Assembly (NCBI GenBank): GCA_019925095.2
Contig: CM034389.1
Coordinates: 878,001 to 942,000, forward strand
DNA: 64,000 nt
Source: Dendrolimus kikuchii
Lineage: Eukaryota > Arthropoda > Insecta > Lepidoptera > Lasiocampidae
Direction: 5' to 3'
The translations under genes were made by a program, and so were the position numbers. Within the stretch, counting starts at the first letter, position 1. Each line of letters starts with the position of its first letter. A model generated the notes under the pieces. It saw only the letters and a list, made by a program, of their open reading frames with translations. It made no database searches and was not told where the DNA came from. Shown here piece after piece: positions 19,373 through 30,129 of the stretch.

Positions 19373-21207
19373 TATCGCCAATCCCAAACAGTCCAGGCCT
19401 ATACTATGAAAATCTAGGTACTTTAAGGTTTTATAATAGTTTTTGGAACATGGTCACTTTTACAGATTTCTCCTACATACAACCTCATATAGAAAATATT
19501 AAAAATATAATAAATACCGTTAAAACAACCTGTAATAGTTATAAATCAAGTAAAATTCAAACAGACTGCTCTAACACATTAAATCCGTTAGAAACTCTCC
19601 TAGTTAACGTAGAAAATAATTTTATAGCTGTATCACATCTCACAAATAAAAATCGTATTAAAAGATCTTCGTGGTTCGGTTTTGGCGGACCTATTCTTAA
19701 ACAGTTATTCGGATCCTTAGATGAAGATGATGCAAAAACCTTCTCTGACGCTATCAATGCCGTCCAAGACGATCAGAGACATCTATCGTCTTTAATGAAA
19801 GATAACATTCACGTAATCTCTTCCGCTATCGATACTTTTAATAATACAATTAGAAGACTAAATGATAATGAACAAATATTAAATCAAAACATGGGTAAAT
19901 TAGATACAATTTTAGAAACCGTTTTGCAAACAACTTCCAAATTAGAAACTTCTTCTTATCTATCTTTAACCTTTAGCGCAATAGAAAGTTCTTTAATAAC
20001 TTTAAATTTTAACCTTGAAGACATTATAGATGCAATTCTGTTCGGAAAACAAAACATAATTCATCCTTCTATTTTATCCCCAGTTCAATTATATAATGAA
20101 CTAAGTTCCAACCAAAATATTATAGCTCAAAACTTCCCAGTCTCATTAAGCATAGAAAATATGCACACTCTCCTAGATATCTCATCAGTTTCTAGCTTTG
20201 TTAATGGATCTAAACTAGTATTCGTCATAAGAATTCCGTTAATAAACTTACAAGAATACAATCTCTATCATATTTTTGCTCTCCCTACTCCGCATGATAT
20301 AAATAATCCTCATTCCTTTGCTATGATCAATCCAACTACTAGATTTCTTGCTATAACCGATGATAAATTAATGTACTCAACAATGGACTCTACGAGTGAG
20401 TGCAAAAGTGTAACAAAAGAATATTATCTGTGCAAACTAAGTGATGTGCATCCTACCGCAACAAATCCAATTTGTGAAGTGATAATCCTAACTAAACATA
20501 TAAACAAATTACCAAAACCTTGTGATTATAAAGTAATAATTAGTGATATTGACGTTTGGCAAAAACTTAATAATAATAAGTGGTTATATGTACAGTCTGA
20601 TCTAACTAAACTATCTGTTAAATGTAACAATACTCTTAGTGACTACGATATTGTTGGAACAGGAATCCTCAAGGTTCCTAAAGGCTGTAAGGCTTTTCAT
20701 AATCTTCTACAATTTGTTGCATCTACAGAGTATGAGTCTAAACTGTATTTACCTTCTCCAAATTTTAATATTATAGAAGATGATTGCTGTTCCAAGAAAA
20801 GGATAAATAATACGATTCCATATTTAACTCCTATTAAATTATCTCACATCGATTTAGATTCCTTGCATTATGTCACACATAGATTAAATCAGTTCAGTGA
20901 CGAAATAGAGAAAATAGAAAATCAACCTTACCACATTAAATATGGAAACTATTTTAGCGGAATTACAACAATCTTGTCTGTATGTGTTTTAGCTTATATG
21001 TCTTTTACTATTTATAAGAAATGTTGTAAGAAACCAAGACGAGATACAACCCAAAATGAGCCTGGTTGTTGTATAAAAATATTCAATAATTGTTATGCTA
21101 AGCCTAATACCCAAACAAATCTTCAGATTCAGAATAGAGCATTTGAAGTATCTGAAAACTCGGAAGAATCTCCCTCGAGTTTGAGGAGAAATTTACATAT
21201 ATATTAG
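19335..21207 (+). CDS. env: Env glycoprotein, baculovirus F-protein-like fusion protein
   Basis: The frame is open from 19324, upstream of the first internal ATG (19450, 585 residues), and the region before that ATG already reads like the mature start of F-like proteins (ISPIPNSPGLYYENLG). The true start is therefore probably supplied by splicing. Numbering from 19450: a furin-type site RIKR at about 68-71, followed by a fusion-peptide-like segment containing FGFGG and LFGSLDEDDA, the hallmark block of the baculovirus F/errantivirus env family; a long ectodomain with several cysteines and Asn glycosylation motifs; one membrane segment at about 500-522; and a cytoplasmic tail of about 60 residues with CCKK and CC motifs. 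It should mediate membrane fusion at the particle or cell surface. No stops or frameshifts are seen. Confidence 0.9.
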
Positions 21208-21739
21208 AAAAAACTTATAGTAATCCATAAATAATAATTTTGTTAATTTTTTAGTAATAAATAATTTTACTAGTTCATGTTAATGTCTCATAGAAATAAT
21301 GAATAAAAACTACTATTCCTTTACTAAAGTTTTACTATTTCTTTACCAGTTCTCAAAGAATAAAATATTTACCATATCTTTACCAATTCTTATAATGAAA
21401 ATAATTATACTAGTTCTTTACAAGTTCATACTAGATCTTATGATCAAAATTGTTTTCTACATCTTTACTAGTTCATAGGATATTTTACTATTTCGTTACA
21501 AATTCTTAAATCATTGCTATTTCTTGACTAATTGTAATATTTCAATTCTCGTGTTACTTAATAGCTTAAGCACTAAAATATGTAATTTGTTCAACTTTTC
21601 TAATAATTGATACATAGTAATTTTAAAATTCTAGCTGTAAAATAAAACTGTATATTTTGTTAAATGTACTGTGTAAATGTTTGTAACTTCTTGGTGTCTC
21701 AATCTACTCGCATCTTTTCCTTATTTGATGCTCCGTTTT
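21208..21739 (+). other. Non-coding 3' region of the retrovirus
   Basis: About 530 AT-rich bases between env and the polypurine tract with repeated short phrases such as TTTACTAGTTC and ATTTCTTTACCAGTTC. No credible reading frame and no obvious accessory gene. Confidence 0.6.
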
Positions 21740-21750
21740 AAGGGGGGAGG
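21740..21750 (+). other. Polypurine tract (plus-strand primer)
   Basis: AAGGGGGGAGG directly abuts the TGTTACAA that opens the 3' LTR. This is the position and composition expected for the plus-strand primer. Confidence 0.85.
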
Positions 21751-22049
21751 TGTTACAACCCTATGCAATAGGCACTTATTGCTGAGTCAAACATCTCATT
21801 GACATAGATTTCCAAAATGTCGATCAGCAGTAATTGCCTATAAATACCAAATCTTTTTACAAATTCAGAGAGTTCTCTTGGTTATTAGCCACAGCTCTAC
21901 AGCAACGGACCTGGTTTATGCCTGCCGGCTGGATTGCTCAAAACTAATACCATATCGGTCCGGTAGACCTTTGAGGTCCCGTATATTGAGACTCCAAGTC
22001 AATTATTATTCATAATAATAAAATAAAAGGTTCCTGTAAGCCAAAATTG
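21751..22049 (+). repeat. 3' LTR of the endogenous retrovirus, 3'-truncated
   Basis: Starts with an intact TGTTACAACCC. It follows the 5' LTR with one mismatch until AAAATTG, then breaks off without the T-run and ...ACTAACA end seen at 13751-13787. The next base belongs to a Helitron-like composite that is itself missing its start. Confidence 0.9.
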
Positions 22050-22704
22050 CTATAGGCTATATTATATTTTCAAAAAAATTAGGGATCCTTACTAAAAGTC
22101 CAATAATGTAACCCAAGGTGTAAAAAAAATGACCCGAAAAAATCCTTACACAGCGTGCGCCGCGAAAACTATTGATTATAGAACAAAACAATGTACTACC
22201 ACTTTGCAGAACATATAATTGTCTACAAAAAATATTGTGTAACCATATATCTAACTATTATAGTTATCTCACAATAAGTGTTTTCTTTTATTTTTATTTA
22301 AATAATTAAAATGCCGTCGCTTCAAAAACTCTTTATTTTGTACCTTGGTATTAATCCTTATCAAAATAAATTACTCCATATTCAAGACGAATTCAATACA
22401 TTTCTAGAACTTTTTGAATTGTTCAATTCGGGCAGTTCATTTAAAAGATATCGCGATATGTATAATGAAAGTATTAGTGTTGTAGCGAAATATACTAATA
22501 TTGATTGATTGAACGCGCTAATTTCAGGAACTACTGGTCTGATTTGAAAAATTATTTCAGTGTTGGTTAGCCCATTTATCGAGGAAGGTAATAGGTTATA
22601 TATCGCGCTAAGACCAATAGGAGCGGAGCACCAATGAAGAATGTTTCAAAATCGGAGGGTTTTGAAAGCAAATTCCACGCGGACGACGTCGCGGGCACAC
22701 CTAG
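22050..22704 (+). mobile_element. Helitron-like composite, 5'-truncated at the retroviral LTR
   Basis: Carries the same inner segment and second head as 46867-47636 and ends gcgggcacacCTAG. Its first ~115 bases are missing; it begins at ctataggctat exactly at the LTR break. Confidence 0.8.
22311..22508 (+). pseudogene. Small ORF carried by the Helitron composite (possible captured exon)
   Basis: 65 codons starting MPSLQKLFILYLGIN; acidic and Leu/Phe-rich, no domain recognised. The same segment with ~200 bases of upstream AT-rich DNA recurs at 47240-47391 (plus) and about 38930-39084 (minus), where the frame stops after about 50 codons. Helitrons are known to pick up gene pieces, so an exon fragment is possible; the source is unknown. 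Confidence 0.4.
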
Positions 22705-22708
22705 CCTA

Positions 22709-22915
22709 TAATATAAAAGAAAGTCGTGCTAGTTACACTATTTATAACTCAAGAAAGGCTATACCGATTTGGTTGAAAATTGGTGGGGCGGTAGCTTAGG
22801 ACCAGGTGACGGACATAGGATACTTTTTATCCCGTTGGAACCGGTAGGTGGCGCTGGGATCGGGTCCCAGATTTTTATTTTTTCAGAGCAGGACAACGTC
22901 TGCCGGGGTCGCTAG
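22709..22915 (+). mobile_element. Helitron-like element, second family
   Basis: From tataatataaaagaaagtc to cgtctgccggggtcgCTAG. Same family as 29477-30129. Confidence 0.65.
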
Positions 22916-22989
22916 TTTAGTATATTATATAGTTTTATGTGCATTCATTCGCGACAATAAATATTTTTTCTTTCTTTCTTTCTTTATAT

Positions 22990-23988
22990 ACATACATAAA
23001 AAAAAATCAACAAAGTGAAAAACTGACAGTAGGCGTGCCTCAAGGCAGTATTCTGGGCCCAACACTTTTTACGGTGTATATCAACGATCTCTGCCAGCTA
23101 CAAATTCCCAACTGCAAAATTTTCACGTATGCCGACGATACGGCCCTATTAATCCATGGAAGTGGCTGGGATAAAGTTCAAAAAAATGCTGAACTTGCAC
23201 TCTCGTGTGTAATGAACTGGCTATCTTTGAATTTACTTACCTTGAACTTAACTAAAACTTTATTTATTCCCTTTGGTATTAGATCTCATAGTCTCCCTCG
23301 TGATCAATTATTTTTTATTAAAGCACATTTTTGCACTAATGCTAATTTTAATTGTACGGACTGCCCACAAATCACCAGAGCGTCTAAAGTAAAGTACCTA
23401 GGAGTTTTTATTGACCAAAATCTAAAATGGATTGAACACATAGATTATCTCAGCGCTCGTGTTAGGAAACTTATTTATGTATTTAAAAACCTCAGGCATG
23501 TTGCTGATATTAAAAACATGAAAATGGTATATTTCTCACTTTGCGAATCGATGATTTGTTACTGCAACACTGCTTGGGGCGGAGCATATAAGACTCATAT
23601 TCTTAAGTTAGAGAGAGCACAACGGGCTGTCTTAAAGGTTATGTCTAGCAAACATTTTCGATACCCAACCTTCCAATTATACAAAGATATATCGCTATTA
23701 ACCGTTAGACAACTATTTATTTTACAAATAATTTTGAAAACGCACGGTAAATTAACATTTGACCCCACCATTTTTGAACTTAAATGAAGACATGACACAA
23801 TATGTCCTACGATACGTTGTAGAACAACAGTAGCAAATAGCTACGCTTCTTCACTAGGCAGTCGCTTGTATAATAAAATCAATAAAGCTTTAGAAATTTA
23901 TCCACTCACAAAATATAAAGTAAAAAACAAGGTCTATGAATATTTACTCTCGCTTAGCTATCATGCTAGTGAAGTGCTTATTAAGTAA
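22990..23988 (+). pseudogene. Non-LTR retrotransposon reverse transcriptase, C-terminal half
   Basis: The frame starts mid-domain at about 23018 with LTVGVPQGSILGPTLFTVYINDL, followed by the catalytic TYADDTALL and the thumb region (VKYLGVFID, TAWGGAYKTHILKLERAQRAVLK). A TGA at 23785-23787 breaks the frame, most simply a CGA-to-TGA change, after which the same frame continues 66 codons to TAA at 23986-23988. The 5' half (endonuclease and RT fingers) is missing; the junction is a TTTC microsatellite. Jockey/CR1-type by motif; clade not resolved. Confidence 0.85.
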
Positions 23989-24391
23989 CTTAAGAAACTT
24001 AAAATCTTTTAAACTTTTATCCCACTTTCTTCCTTCTTTATCTCCTTCTCTACAGAAACACACACGCACACACACACATCCTAACATATATGTACATGAA
24101 CATGACCACATACACACTGCATGGAGATCTTAAATGTTAACACTGGCAATTGGCGTGAGGAACCTCTGATTGACTCATATTACAGGTAAATTATGCCTAG
24201 TTTGAGAGTCAGAGTCAACTTAACATTTTGTATAGTGTTTTTAAATGAATTAATAAATGAGTTCAAAAGGAACAAATGATTAAAATCATAACAAAAATAA
24301 CAAATTGAAGGTCCTTAGACTTAAGCTTTTGAACTTAACTATAAAACATTGTATAATAGTAATAATTACGATCGTAACATAACATGGAACA

Positions 24392-24611
24392 AGTCGTGGA
24401 AGGCCACGACACACCTTCCATGATCAAATTGATCGTGTACTAGCAGAAGGTGATGTCAGGAGCCTTAAGAACAGACGAGAGTGCATGACAAGAGTTATGA
24501 ATGTCAAAGAAGCAAGTGAGGTGTGTAAGAATAAGCCTAAATGGCGCTCTGTTGTTCGTGCCTACCCCGCAAGGGAACTGGCGTGAAGTTATGTATGTAT
24601 GTATGTATGTA
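24392..24611 (+). pseudogene. RTE-like LINE 3' end
   Basis: Same segment from SRGRPRHT to the (tatg)n tail. Confidence 0.75.
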
Positions 24612-24769
24612 ACATAACATTATAATCCACAAAATGTAACTCAGCTGTCGGTTCACATTAATATAGCCCGGGGCTACAAATAGAGCATACAGACACAGAA
24701 TTTCAACAGAAAGTCCACTCGATTTTAAACTAGAAAGAAAGACATATTTTATGAAACTTGAGCGACTTT

Positions 24770-25011
24770 GCCAGGTGGTAGGGCATTTGCCCGACTGGAT
24801 GGCAACTACCCCTGGTCTAAAGCATGTCGCCATAACAACCTTGAGTTGTGTTCCGGCATTAGTGACCAGGTTCTAGTCTCCTTTAAGAGAGCAGCAGTGC
24901 ATTTGTAGCACCTTTGGTGTTGCAAATGTCCATAGGCAATGGTAACCGCTTTCCATCAAGTGGGTCGTCTGCCTGTCTGCTGAACTACTGCAATAAAAAA
25001 ATAATAAAAAA
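24770..25011 (+). mobile_element. Repeat-A SINE, short form
   Basis: gccaggtggtaggg to actactgcaataaaaaaat. Confidence 0.8.
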
Positions 25012-25168
25012 TCCAAGCATCTTTTTCAGATTTACTCACCTTTTAAACCTTCCCTGGACTTCCACAAATAATTCAAAACCAAAATTAGCCAAATCAGTCC
25101 AGCCGTTCTCGAGTTTTAGCGAGACTAACGAACAGCAATTGAGTTATATTTTTATATATATAGATAGA
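25012..25168 (-). mobile_element. Helitron-like fragment, third family
   Basis: Reverse match to the first ~150 bases of 9033-9410 (cagccgttctcgagtttta etc.), next to a SINE. Confidence 0.5.
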
Positions 25169-25205
25169 TAAAATAAAAATAGCTATTTAAGATATTTGAG
25201 TGAAT

Positions 25206-25240
25206 CGGCAGACAAACACACATATTGTATATCCCGAAAT
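25206..25240 (-). repeat. tRNA-derived SINE 3' fragment
   Basis: ggcagacaaacacacatatt and atatcccgaaat match 48184-48220; stops where the CsRn1-like LTR is inferred to begin. Confidence 0.6.
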
Positions 25241-25242
25241 GA

Positions 25243-25902
25243 TGTAAGGCTCTTGAATAAATATAACTTCACTCTTAAATTGACTTTTTATTTTCACTTT
25301 CGTAAGTATCTTTTTCTCGTACAAAATGGTCTCTCCTAACTGAATTCAAAAACCGTGTCTCTTTTTACATTTTTGAATTCCCACCAATGAGAGCGAGTTT
25401 TATACACATCTCTCATTGGTTAGTCGTATCTTTACGTCCTGGCTAACATAGGCATATAGGCATTGAATAACAATAACAAAAGTAGATCATTATGTAATTG
25501 ATAAATTAAATTTAATTAAATAAATAAGAAAATTGAAATAGATATTTATATATAATTAATTTTATGATTAGAAATTATGATTTAAACATGAATGGAAAAC
25601 ATAGCGTAGATCAAAAGAATGTTGTTGCTATATTTTTCATAAGGTACCACTTGTCAAACGTCAAAAGTCAAATGCCAAAGATTGACCTTGAACTTGACCT
25701 ACTTTTGTTTATGAATATGAATTACATTAAAATACAAGTTTTATTTATAATACGAAAGAGTCTGATAGAAATGAAAAATGAAATTCCATAAATGTATAAA
25801 CAAATAATTGAGTTGGAAAACCGAGCGTGTGGTAACCAGGATCGTGGTATATTTTAAACAAATATAAAACTACAACTAAACGTGGTAAGTGCATCCACTA
25901 CA
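25243..25902 (-). repeat. Probable 3' LTR of the CsRn1/Kabuki-like element
   Basis: On the minus strand it starts TGTAGTGGATGCAC right after the G-run and ends ...AGCCTTACA, giving TGTA/TACA ends. In between is a TATA-like GTATAAAA (25397-25404) and, about 110 bases on, AATAAA (25287-25292), the order expected for U3-R-U5. The outer boundary coincides with where a SINE fragment (25206-25240) stops. Confidence 0.55.
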
Positions 25903-25932
25903 CTATTCCCCCCCTGAGACTGATGCTGGAAG

Positions 25933-28900
25933 CTAAGGTCGATAGTGATTCGTAAATTTTACTCTTCTTCCAGATTTGGTTCGTTTTTCAACGCTCGGTT
26001 GCGTCGAAGAATCGGGCAAGGTTGTGCCAGCATCCTGTGTGTCATTCGACGGTGTGCTGATGTCATCCTTGGTCATATAGGCTGGCTTCACTCTATCAAT
26101 GGAGACTGTAGTCTCTTTGCCTTTGACCTGGATTTTAAAGATCTTCTTACCGCGCTCCAAGACTTTATATGGCCCAGTATATGGCGGATCTAGTGGATGT
26201 CTCACAGCATCATGGCGGAGGAATACAAAATTGCATGTAGCCAAGGTGTTTGGGATATAAAATGTCTTCTCCCCATGACGACTGGTTGGTGTCGGAGCCA
26301 GCCTCGCCATGTGTCGCCGCAGGCGTATGGTGAAGTTGGAGTAATCCATTGAGTGACAGGCAGATGGGTTGAAAAATTCGCCGGGTAGGCGAAGTGGTTC
26401 TCCGTATACAAGCTCTGCTGCCGAAGATTTTATGTCCTCCTTCCAAGCGCTGCGTATGCCCAGGAGTACTAGAGGAAGGGCTTCACTCCAGTTGGTGTCA
26501 GTATGACATCTGATAGCCGCTTTTAGCTGACGATGTAGGCGTTCAACTATGCCATTGCACGTGGGGTGATATGCAGTCGTTGGACGGTGCTGACTGCCGA
26601 GCATAGCAGCCAACGAGTGGAAGAGGCTACTCTCAAACTGTTTGCCTCTGTCTGTAGTGATGCGCTGCGGACAACCAAAGCGAGATACCCAGCCTGCTAT
26701 GAAGCTGCGGGCACATGTCTCAGCTGAGATATCTGATAAGGGATATGCCTCAGGCCAACGTGTAAACCTGTCGATGACTGTAAGGCAGTATCTGTAATCA
26801 GATGAAACAGGTAGTGGTCCTACTATGTCCATGTGGACATGTGCGAAGCGTTCAGTCGGAACCGGGAACGAGGGTATTGGTGAAACAGTGTGCCTGGAAA
26901 TTTTATTTTTCTGACATTCAATACATTCTCTAGTCCATTTTCTGCAATCTTTCTTTATCCCATGCCATACGAAACGCTGGGTGATTAACTTGACAGTTGC
27001 CCTCGACCCTGGGTGGCTCAAGTTGTGAAGCGTGTTAAACACTTGCCTTCTAAATGGTGCTGTAATATAAGGCCGAGGGGTTGGCATGGATATGTCACAA
27101 AATAGCGTGTTCTGTGTCCCTTCCACTTTCACTCTTCTTAACTTGAGGCTGGAAGAGCCCAGGAGTTCTTGCAGTTCAGAATCTTCATTTTGAGAATGTG
27201 CAAGTGCATTAAAATCGATATTCTCTGTTAACAATTCCACTCGTGACAGACAATCAGCCACTATGTTGTCTTTTCCGGCCACATAACGAACATCTGTTGT
27301 AAACTGGCCAATGAAGTCCAAATATCTAAATTGTCTGGGTGAACACTTATCTTTATTTTGTTGGAAGGCATATGATAAGGGTTTGTGGTCTGTGAATATT
27401 GTGAAGTGTTTACCTTCGACCATGTGCCTGAAGTAGCGGATAGCTTTGTAGATGGCGAGCAACTCCCGATCATAAGGACTGTATTTCCTTTGTGCTGTGG
27501 ACAAGCGGCGGGAAAAGAAGGCTAATGGCCTCCAGGTGTTGCCTGAGGTCTTCTGTTGAAGTACTGCCCCCATCGCTGAGTCTGAGGCATCAGTGTGAAT
27601 GGCCAATTCGGCTTCCGGGTTCGGATGTGCTAGCAGAGTTGCCCTCGATAAGCTAATCTTACAGAGGTTGAAGGCTGCTGTCATCTCCGGTGTCATCAGC
27701 AGGTCTTTAGACCCTTTACGTTTCGGACCTGACAGTGCAGCATTTAGAGGTTCCTGTATTTTGGCTGCGTTAGGTATGAATCGGCGGTAGAAATTGAACA
27801 TACCTAAGAACCGACGCATGCCTTTGACAGTTTTGGGTGGTGGGTACTCTTTTATTGCATGCACCTTCTCCTGTAGAGGACGTACACCTTCTGCCGAGAC
27901 TTCATGCCCCAAGAAGTTAATGTTTGACTGGCCAAACTCGCACTTAGCTGAATTGATTAGTATGCCATATTCGGACAGCCTCTGGAACAATTTATTTAAG
28001 TGGTCAAAATGCTGGTCTTCAGATTGTGAAAAACAAAGTATGTCGTCGAGGTAGCCATAGCAAAATGGCAGGCCTCTGAGCACCTCGTCCATGAACCTTT
28101 GAAAGGTTTGTGCAGCATTCCTGAGCCCAAAGGTCATGTATGGGAATTCGAATAACCCGAATGGGGTTGTAATTGCTGTCTTCTGTATGTCGTCTGGGTG
28201 TACAGGGATTTGGTTATATGCCTTAACTAAATCTACCTTACTATATATCCTACTGCCGGCCAGTTGATGGGCAAAATCCTGTATATGTCGGATTGGGTAA
28301 CAGTCGGGTATAGTCCTGGCATTCAGTGCCCTGTAATCACCACAAGGACGCCAACCATTATCCTTCTTCGGAGCAAGGTGGAGGGGAGATGCCCAAGGGC
28401 TTTCTGATGGACGTGCTGTACCATCTGCCAGCATTGCTTCGAACTCCTTTTTGGCAATTTGGAGCCTATCTGGTGGTAGACGGCGTGGGCGAGCAGATAT
28501 AGGTGGGCCTGGAGTAGTACGGATGTGGTGTACCGTGTTGTGATTTGTATGTCTTTTTGTACCTGCAGGTCTAGTTATGTCTGGGTACTCACGCAGCAGC
28601 TCATGGTATACTGAACCTCCACCTACTGCCTTAATAGAAGCAATAGCCGAAGTCTTCGCGGCAGATGTCGCTGTTGTGGAAAGCTGAGTAAGGCCATCAA
28701 TAAGTCGATAATTTTTAAGATCTATTAATAAATTATAAAAACTTAAAAAATCTGCTCCGATTATTGGCTTACTGACATCGGCAACGACGAACTTCCATGT
28801 ATAAGCGCGTCGCAGTCCTAGGTTAAGGTTCAACTCCGTCCAACCGTAGGTGTGTATTGTACTGCCGTTGGCTGCGAAGAGCTGGTAGTCTGTCTTGCTG

Positions 28901-29118
28901 CGTTGCTGCTTGATGGCAGATCGAGGAAATACACAAACATCAGAGCCTGTATCCACAAGAAATTGTAATTTAGTGTTGTGGTCTGTTACAAAGAGGCGGC
29001 GAGGGCTGTTAAGGCAGTCGTTAGCCGCTAATTCCGGCTGCCGTAGGCGTTTTCCGAGTAAGTACAGGGAGATTGGCATCTGCGAGCTTTTCTGCCAAAA
29101 CGATTGTGGAAATAGCAA
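25933..29118 (-). CDS. pol: Pol polyprotein of CsRn1/Kabuki-like Ty3/Gypsy element
   Basis: 1061 residues without a stop. The frame opens at a TTG (29118) and lies -1 to gag, so expression is probably by frameshifting; no clear slippery heptamer was recognised in the overlap. The aspartic protease has [13 protein letters not shown] near residues 53-65, then IGADFL. The reverse transcriptase has [25 protein letters not shown] and the active site YLDDILCF near 360. RNase H has [16 protein letters not shown] near 515. Integrase has an HHCC zinc finger (LHNLSHPGS...CIECQKNK, near 690-735) and the triad D (HMDIVG), D (TTDRG) and E (GIVERL), with D-35-E spacing. It ends in a basic tail. Normal length for the family apart from possible N-terminal loss into the gag overlap. 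Confidence 0.93.
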   Translation of the reverse strand: MLFPQSFWQKSSQMPISLYLLGKRLRQPELAANDCLNSPRRLFVTDHNTKLQFLVDTGSDVCVFPRSAIKQQRSKTDYQLFAANGSTIHTYGWTELNLNLGLRRAYTWKFVVADVSKPIIGADFLSFYNLLIDLKNYRLIDGLTQLSTTATSAAKTSAIASIKAVGGGSVYHELLREYPDITRPAGTKRHTNHNTVHHIRTTPGPPISARPRRLPPDRLQIAKKEFEAMLADGTARPSESPWASPLHLAPKKDNGWRPCGDYRALNARTIPDCYPIRHIQDFAHQLAGSRIYSKVDLVKAYNQIPVHPDDIQKTAITTPFGLFEFPYMTFGLRNAAQTFQRFMDEVLRGLPFCYGYLDDILCFSQSEDQHFDHLNKLFQRLSEYGILINSAKCEFGQSNINFLGHEVSAEGVRPLQEKVHAIKEYPPPKTVKGMRRFLGMFNFYRRFIPNAAKIQEPLNAALSGPKRKGSKDLLMTPEMTAAFNLCKISLSRATLLAHPNPEAELAIHTDASDSAMGAVLQQKTSGNTWRPLAFFSRRLSTAQRKYSPYDRELLAIYKAIRYFRHMVEGKHFTIFTDHKPLSYAFQQNKDKCSPRQFRYLDFIGQFTTDVRYVAGKDNIVADCLSRVELLTENIDFNALAHSQNEDSELQELLGSSSLKLRRVKVEGTQNTLFCDISMPTPRPYITAPFRRQVFNTLHNLSHPGSRATVKLITQRFVWHGIKKDCRKWTRECIECQKNKISRHTVSPIPSFPVPTERFAHVHMDIVGPLPVSSDYRYCLTVIDRFTRWPEAYPLSDISAETCARSFIAGWVSRFGCPQRITTDRGKQFESSLFHSLAAMLGSQHRPTTAYHPTCNGIVERLHRQLKAAIRCHTDTNWSEALPLVLLGIRSAWKEDIKSSAAELVYGEPLRLPGEFFNPSACHSMDYSNFTIRLRRHMARLAPTPTSRHGEKTFYIPNTLATCNFVFLRHDAVRHPLDPPYTGPYKVLERGKKIFKIQVKGKETTVSIDRVKPAYMTKDDISTPSNDTQDAGTTLPDSSTQPSVEKRTKSGRRVKFTNHYRP

Positions 29119-29330
29119 TAATTCTTATTGAACCGATCTGATGACCGTCTACGTGCAGTCGGCTTTCGCTGATATCTCTCAGATGAGCGAGATCTAGACC
29201 TTGAGCATACCTGACTCTGGAGGGAAGCTACCTGTCGCGACAGCTCTGCCATTTGCCGGGTGAGCTCGCTTATTTCACTGCTCGAACTAGTGCTAGCCAC
29301 CATAGGTGATGGTGGGGCTATTTCGTGCAT
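29028..29330 (-). pseudogene. gag: C-terminal Gag fragment of the CsRn1/Kabuki-like element
   Basis: 100 residues with a Ser-rich start, a short helical segment (ISELTRQMAELSRQVASLQ), an Arg/Ser-rich basic stretch and the nucleic-acid-binding motif [18 protein letters not shown], spacing C-x2-H-x9-C-x3-C. An in-frame TAG lies two codons upstream of the first Met, where the sequence becomes LTR-derived, so the capsid region is missing. It overlaps the start of pol by about 90 bases. Confidence 0.75.
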
Positions 29331-29338
29331 CCACTACA
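29325..29338 (-). repeat. 14-bp LTR-end remnant
   Basis: On plus, gtgcatccactaca, identical to 25889-25902, the first 14 bases of the 3' LTR. It forms the junction between flanking DNA and gag. Confidence 0.6.
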
Positions 29339-29476
29339 GACCAAAGCTGCAAATCAAGTGGCACGATCCAATCAATTTTATTTTACTAAAGTAAACACTT
29401 GACAGATTTGCCCTTTAGGGTTACTGAGCCATTTTGGTTTAACGGAACTCTAGCGTAATCTTTATTTTATTCCTTA
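29339..29476. other. Flank of the CsRn1-like element
   Basis: About 140 bases with no recognised repeat or gene. Confidence 0.4.
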
Positions 29477-29797
29477 TTAGCGGCCCTGGCAGATGTTGTC
29501 GTGCTCTGAAAAAATAAAAATCTAGAACCCGATCCCAGCGCCACCTACTGGTTCCAATTGTGGATTTAGACCATCCAGGAACCCACTCAAACACAAAAAC
29601 AAAATCGCTCTAGGTGATTAGGAGGATTCTAGAACCCGATCTCAGCGCCACCTACCGGTTCCAACGGGATAAAAAGTATCCTATGTCCGTCTCCTGGTTC
29701 TAAGCTACCTCCCCAACAATTTTCAGCCAAATCGCTACAGCTGTTCTTGAGTTATAAATAGTGTAACTAACACGACTTTCTTTTATATAATTATATA
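29477..29797 (-). mobile_element. Helitron-like element, second family
   Basis: Contains the family phrase cagcgccacctac twice, from an internal duplication, and ends at cgactttcttttatataa. Confidence 0.65.
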
Positions 29798-30129
29798 CTA
29801 GCGGCCCCGGCAGACGTTGTCTTGCTGTGAAAAAATAAAAATCTAGAACCCGATCCCAGCGCCACCTACCGGTTCCAATTGTGGATTTAAACCATCCGGA
29901 GACCCACTCAAACACACAAATACAAAATCACCAAAATCGCTCCAGGTGATTAGGAGGATTCTAGAACCTGATCTCAGCGCCACCTACCGGTTCCAACGGA
30001 ATAAAAAGTATCATATCTCCGTCTCCTGATTCTAAGCTACCTCTCCACCAATTTTCAGCCAAATCGGTACAGCCGTTTTTCAGTTATAAATAGTGTGACT
30101 AACACGACTTTCTTTTATATATATAATTG
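29798..30129 (-). mobile_element. Helitron-like element, second family, tandem copy
   Basis: Head-to-tail with the preceding copy, CTAG at 29798-29801, same internal duplication. Confidence 0.65.

Larger units (their letters stand above)
13450..22049 (+). mobile_element. Endogenous retrovirus, Ty3/Gypsy type, with open gag, pol and env
   Basis: The order is 5' LTR, primer-binding site, leader, gag, pol, env, polypurine tract, 3' LTR, about 8.6 kb. All three coding regions are uninterrupted. The LTR parts present in both copies (13459-13750 and 21758-22049) have equal length, and I see one difference (acag versus agag), which points to recent insertion. The host-side end of each LTR is damaged: the first bases of the 5' LTR are diverged and the last 37 bases of the 3' LTR are absent where it meets a Helitron-like sequence, so no target duplication is visible. 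It lies in the sense direction of the Dscam-like gene. The layout and F-type env match insect errantiviruses, but two gag zinc knuckles and a tRNA-Leu-type primer site are not typical of the gypsy/17.6 group as I know it. Confidence 0.93.
25243..29338 (-). mobile_element. Ty3/Gypsy retrotransposon, CsRn1/Kabuki-like, gag-truncated
   Basis: Minus-strand element with a C-terminal gag piece, a long intact pol, a G-run polypurine tract (25908-25914) and a probable 3' LTR. The gag cysteine motif is CHCC rather than CCHC, a trait I associate with the CsRn1/Kabuki clade. At the 5' end only the first 14 bases of the LTR (29325-29338) remain, fused to internal gag, so most of the 5' LTR, the primer site and N-terminal gag are gone. 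There is no env. No matching target duplication was found. Confidence 0.85.

Noticed and set aside
19450..19452. ATG at 19450 as the true env start
   Set aside because: The frame is open upstream and contains mature F-like sequence before this ATG, and a start here would leave no signal peptide.
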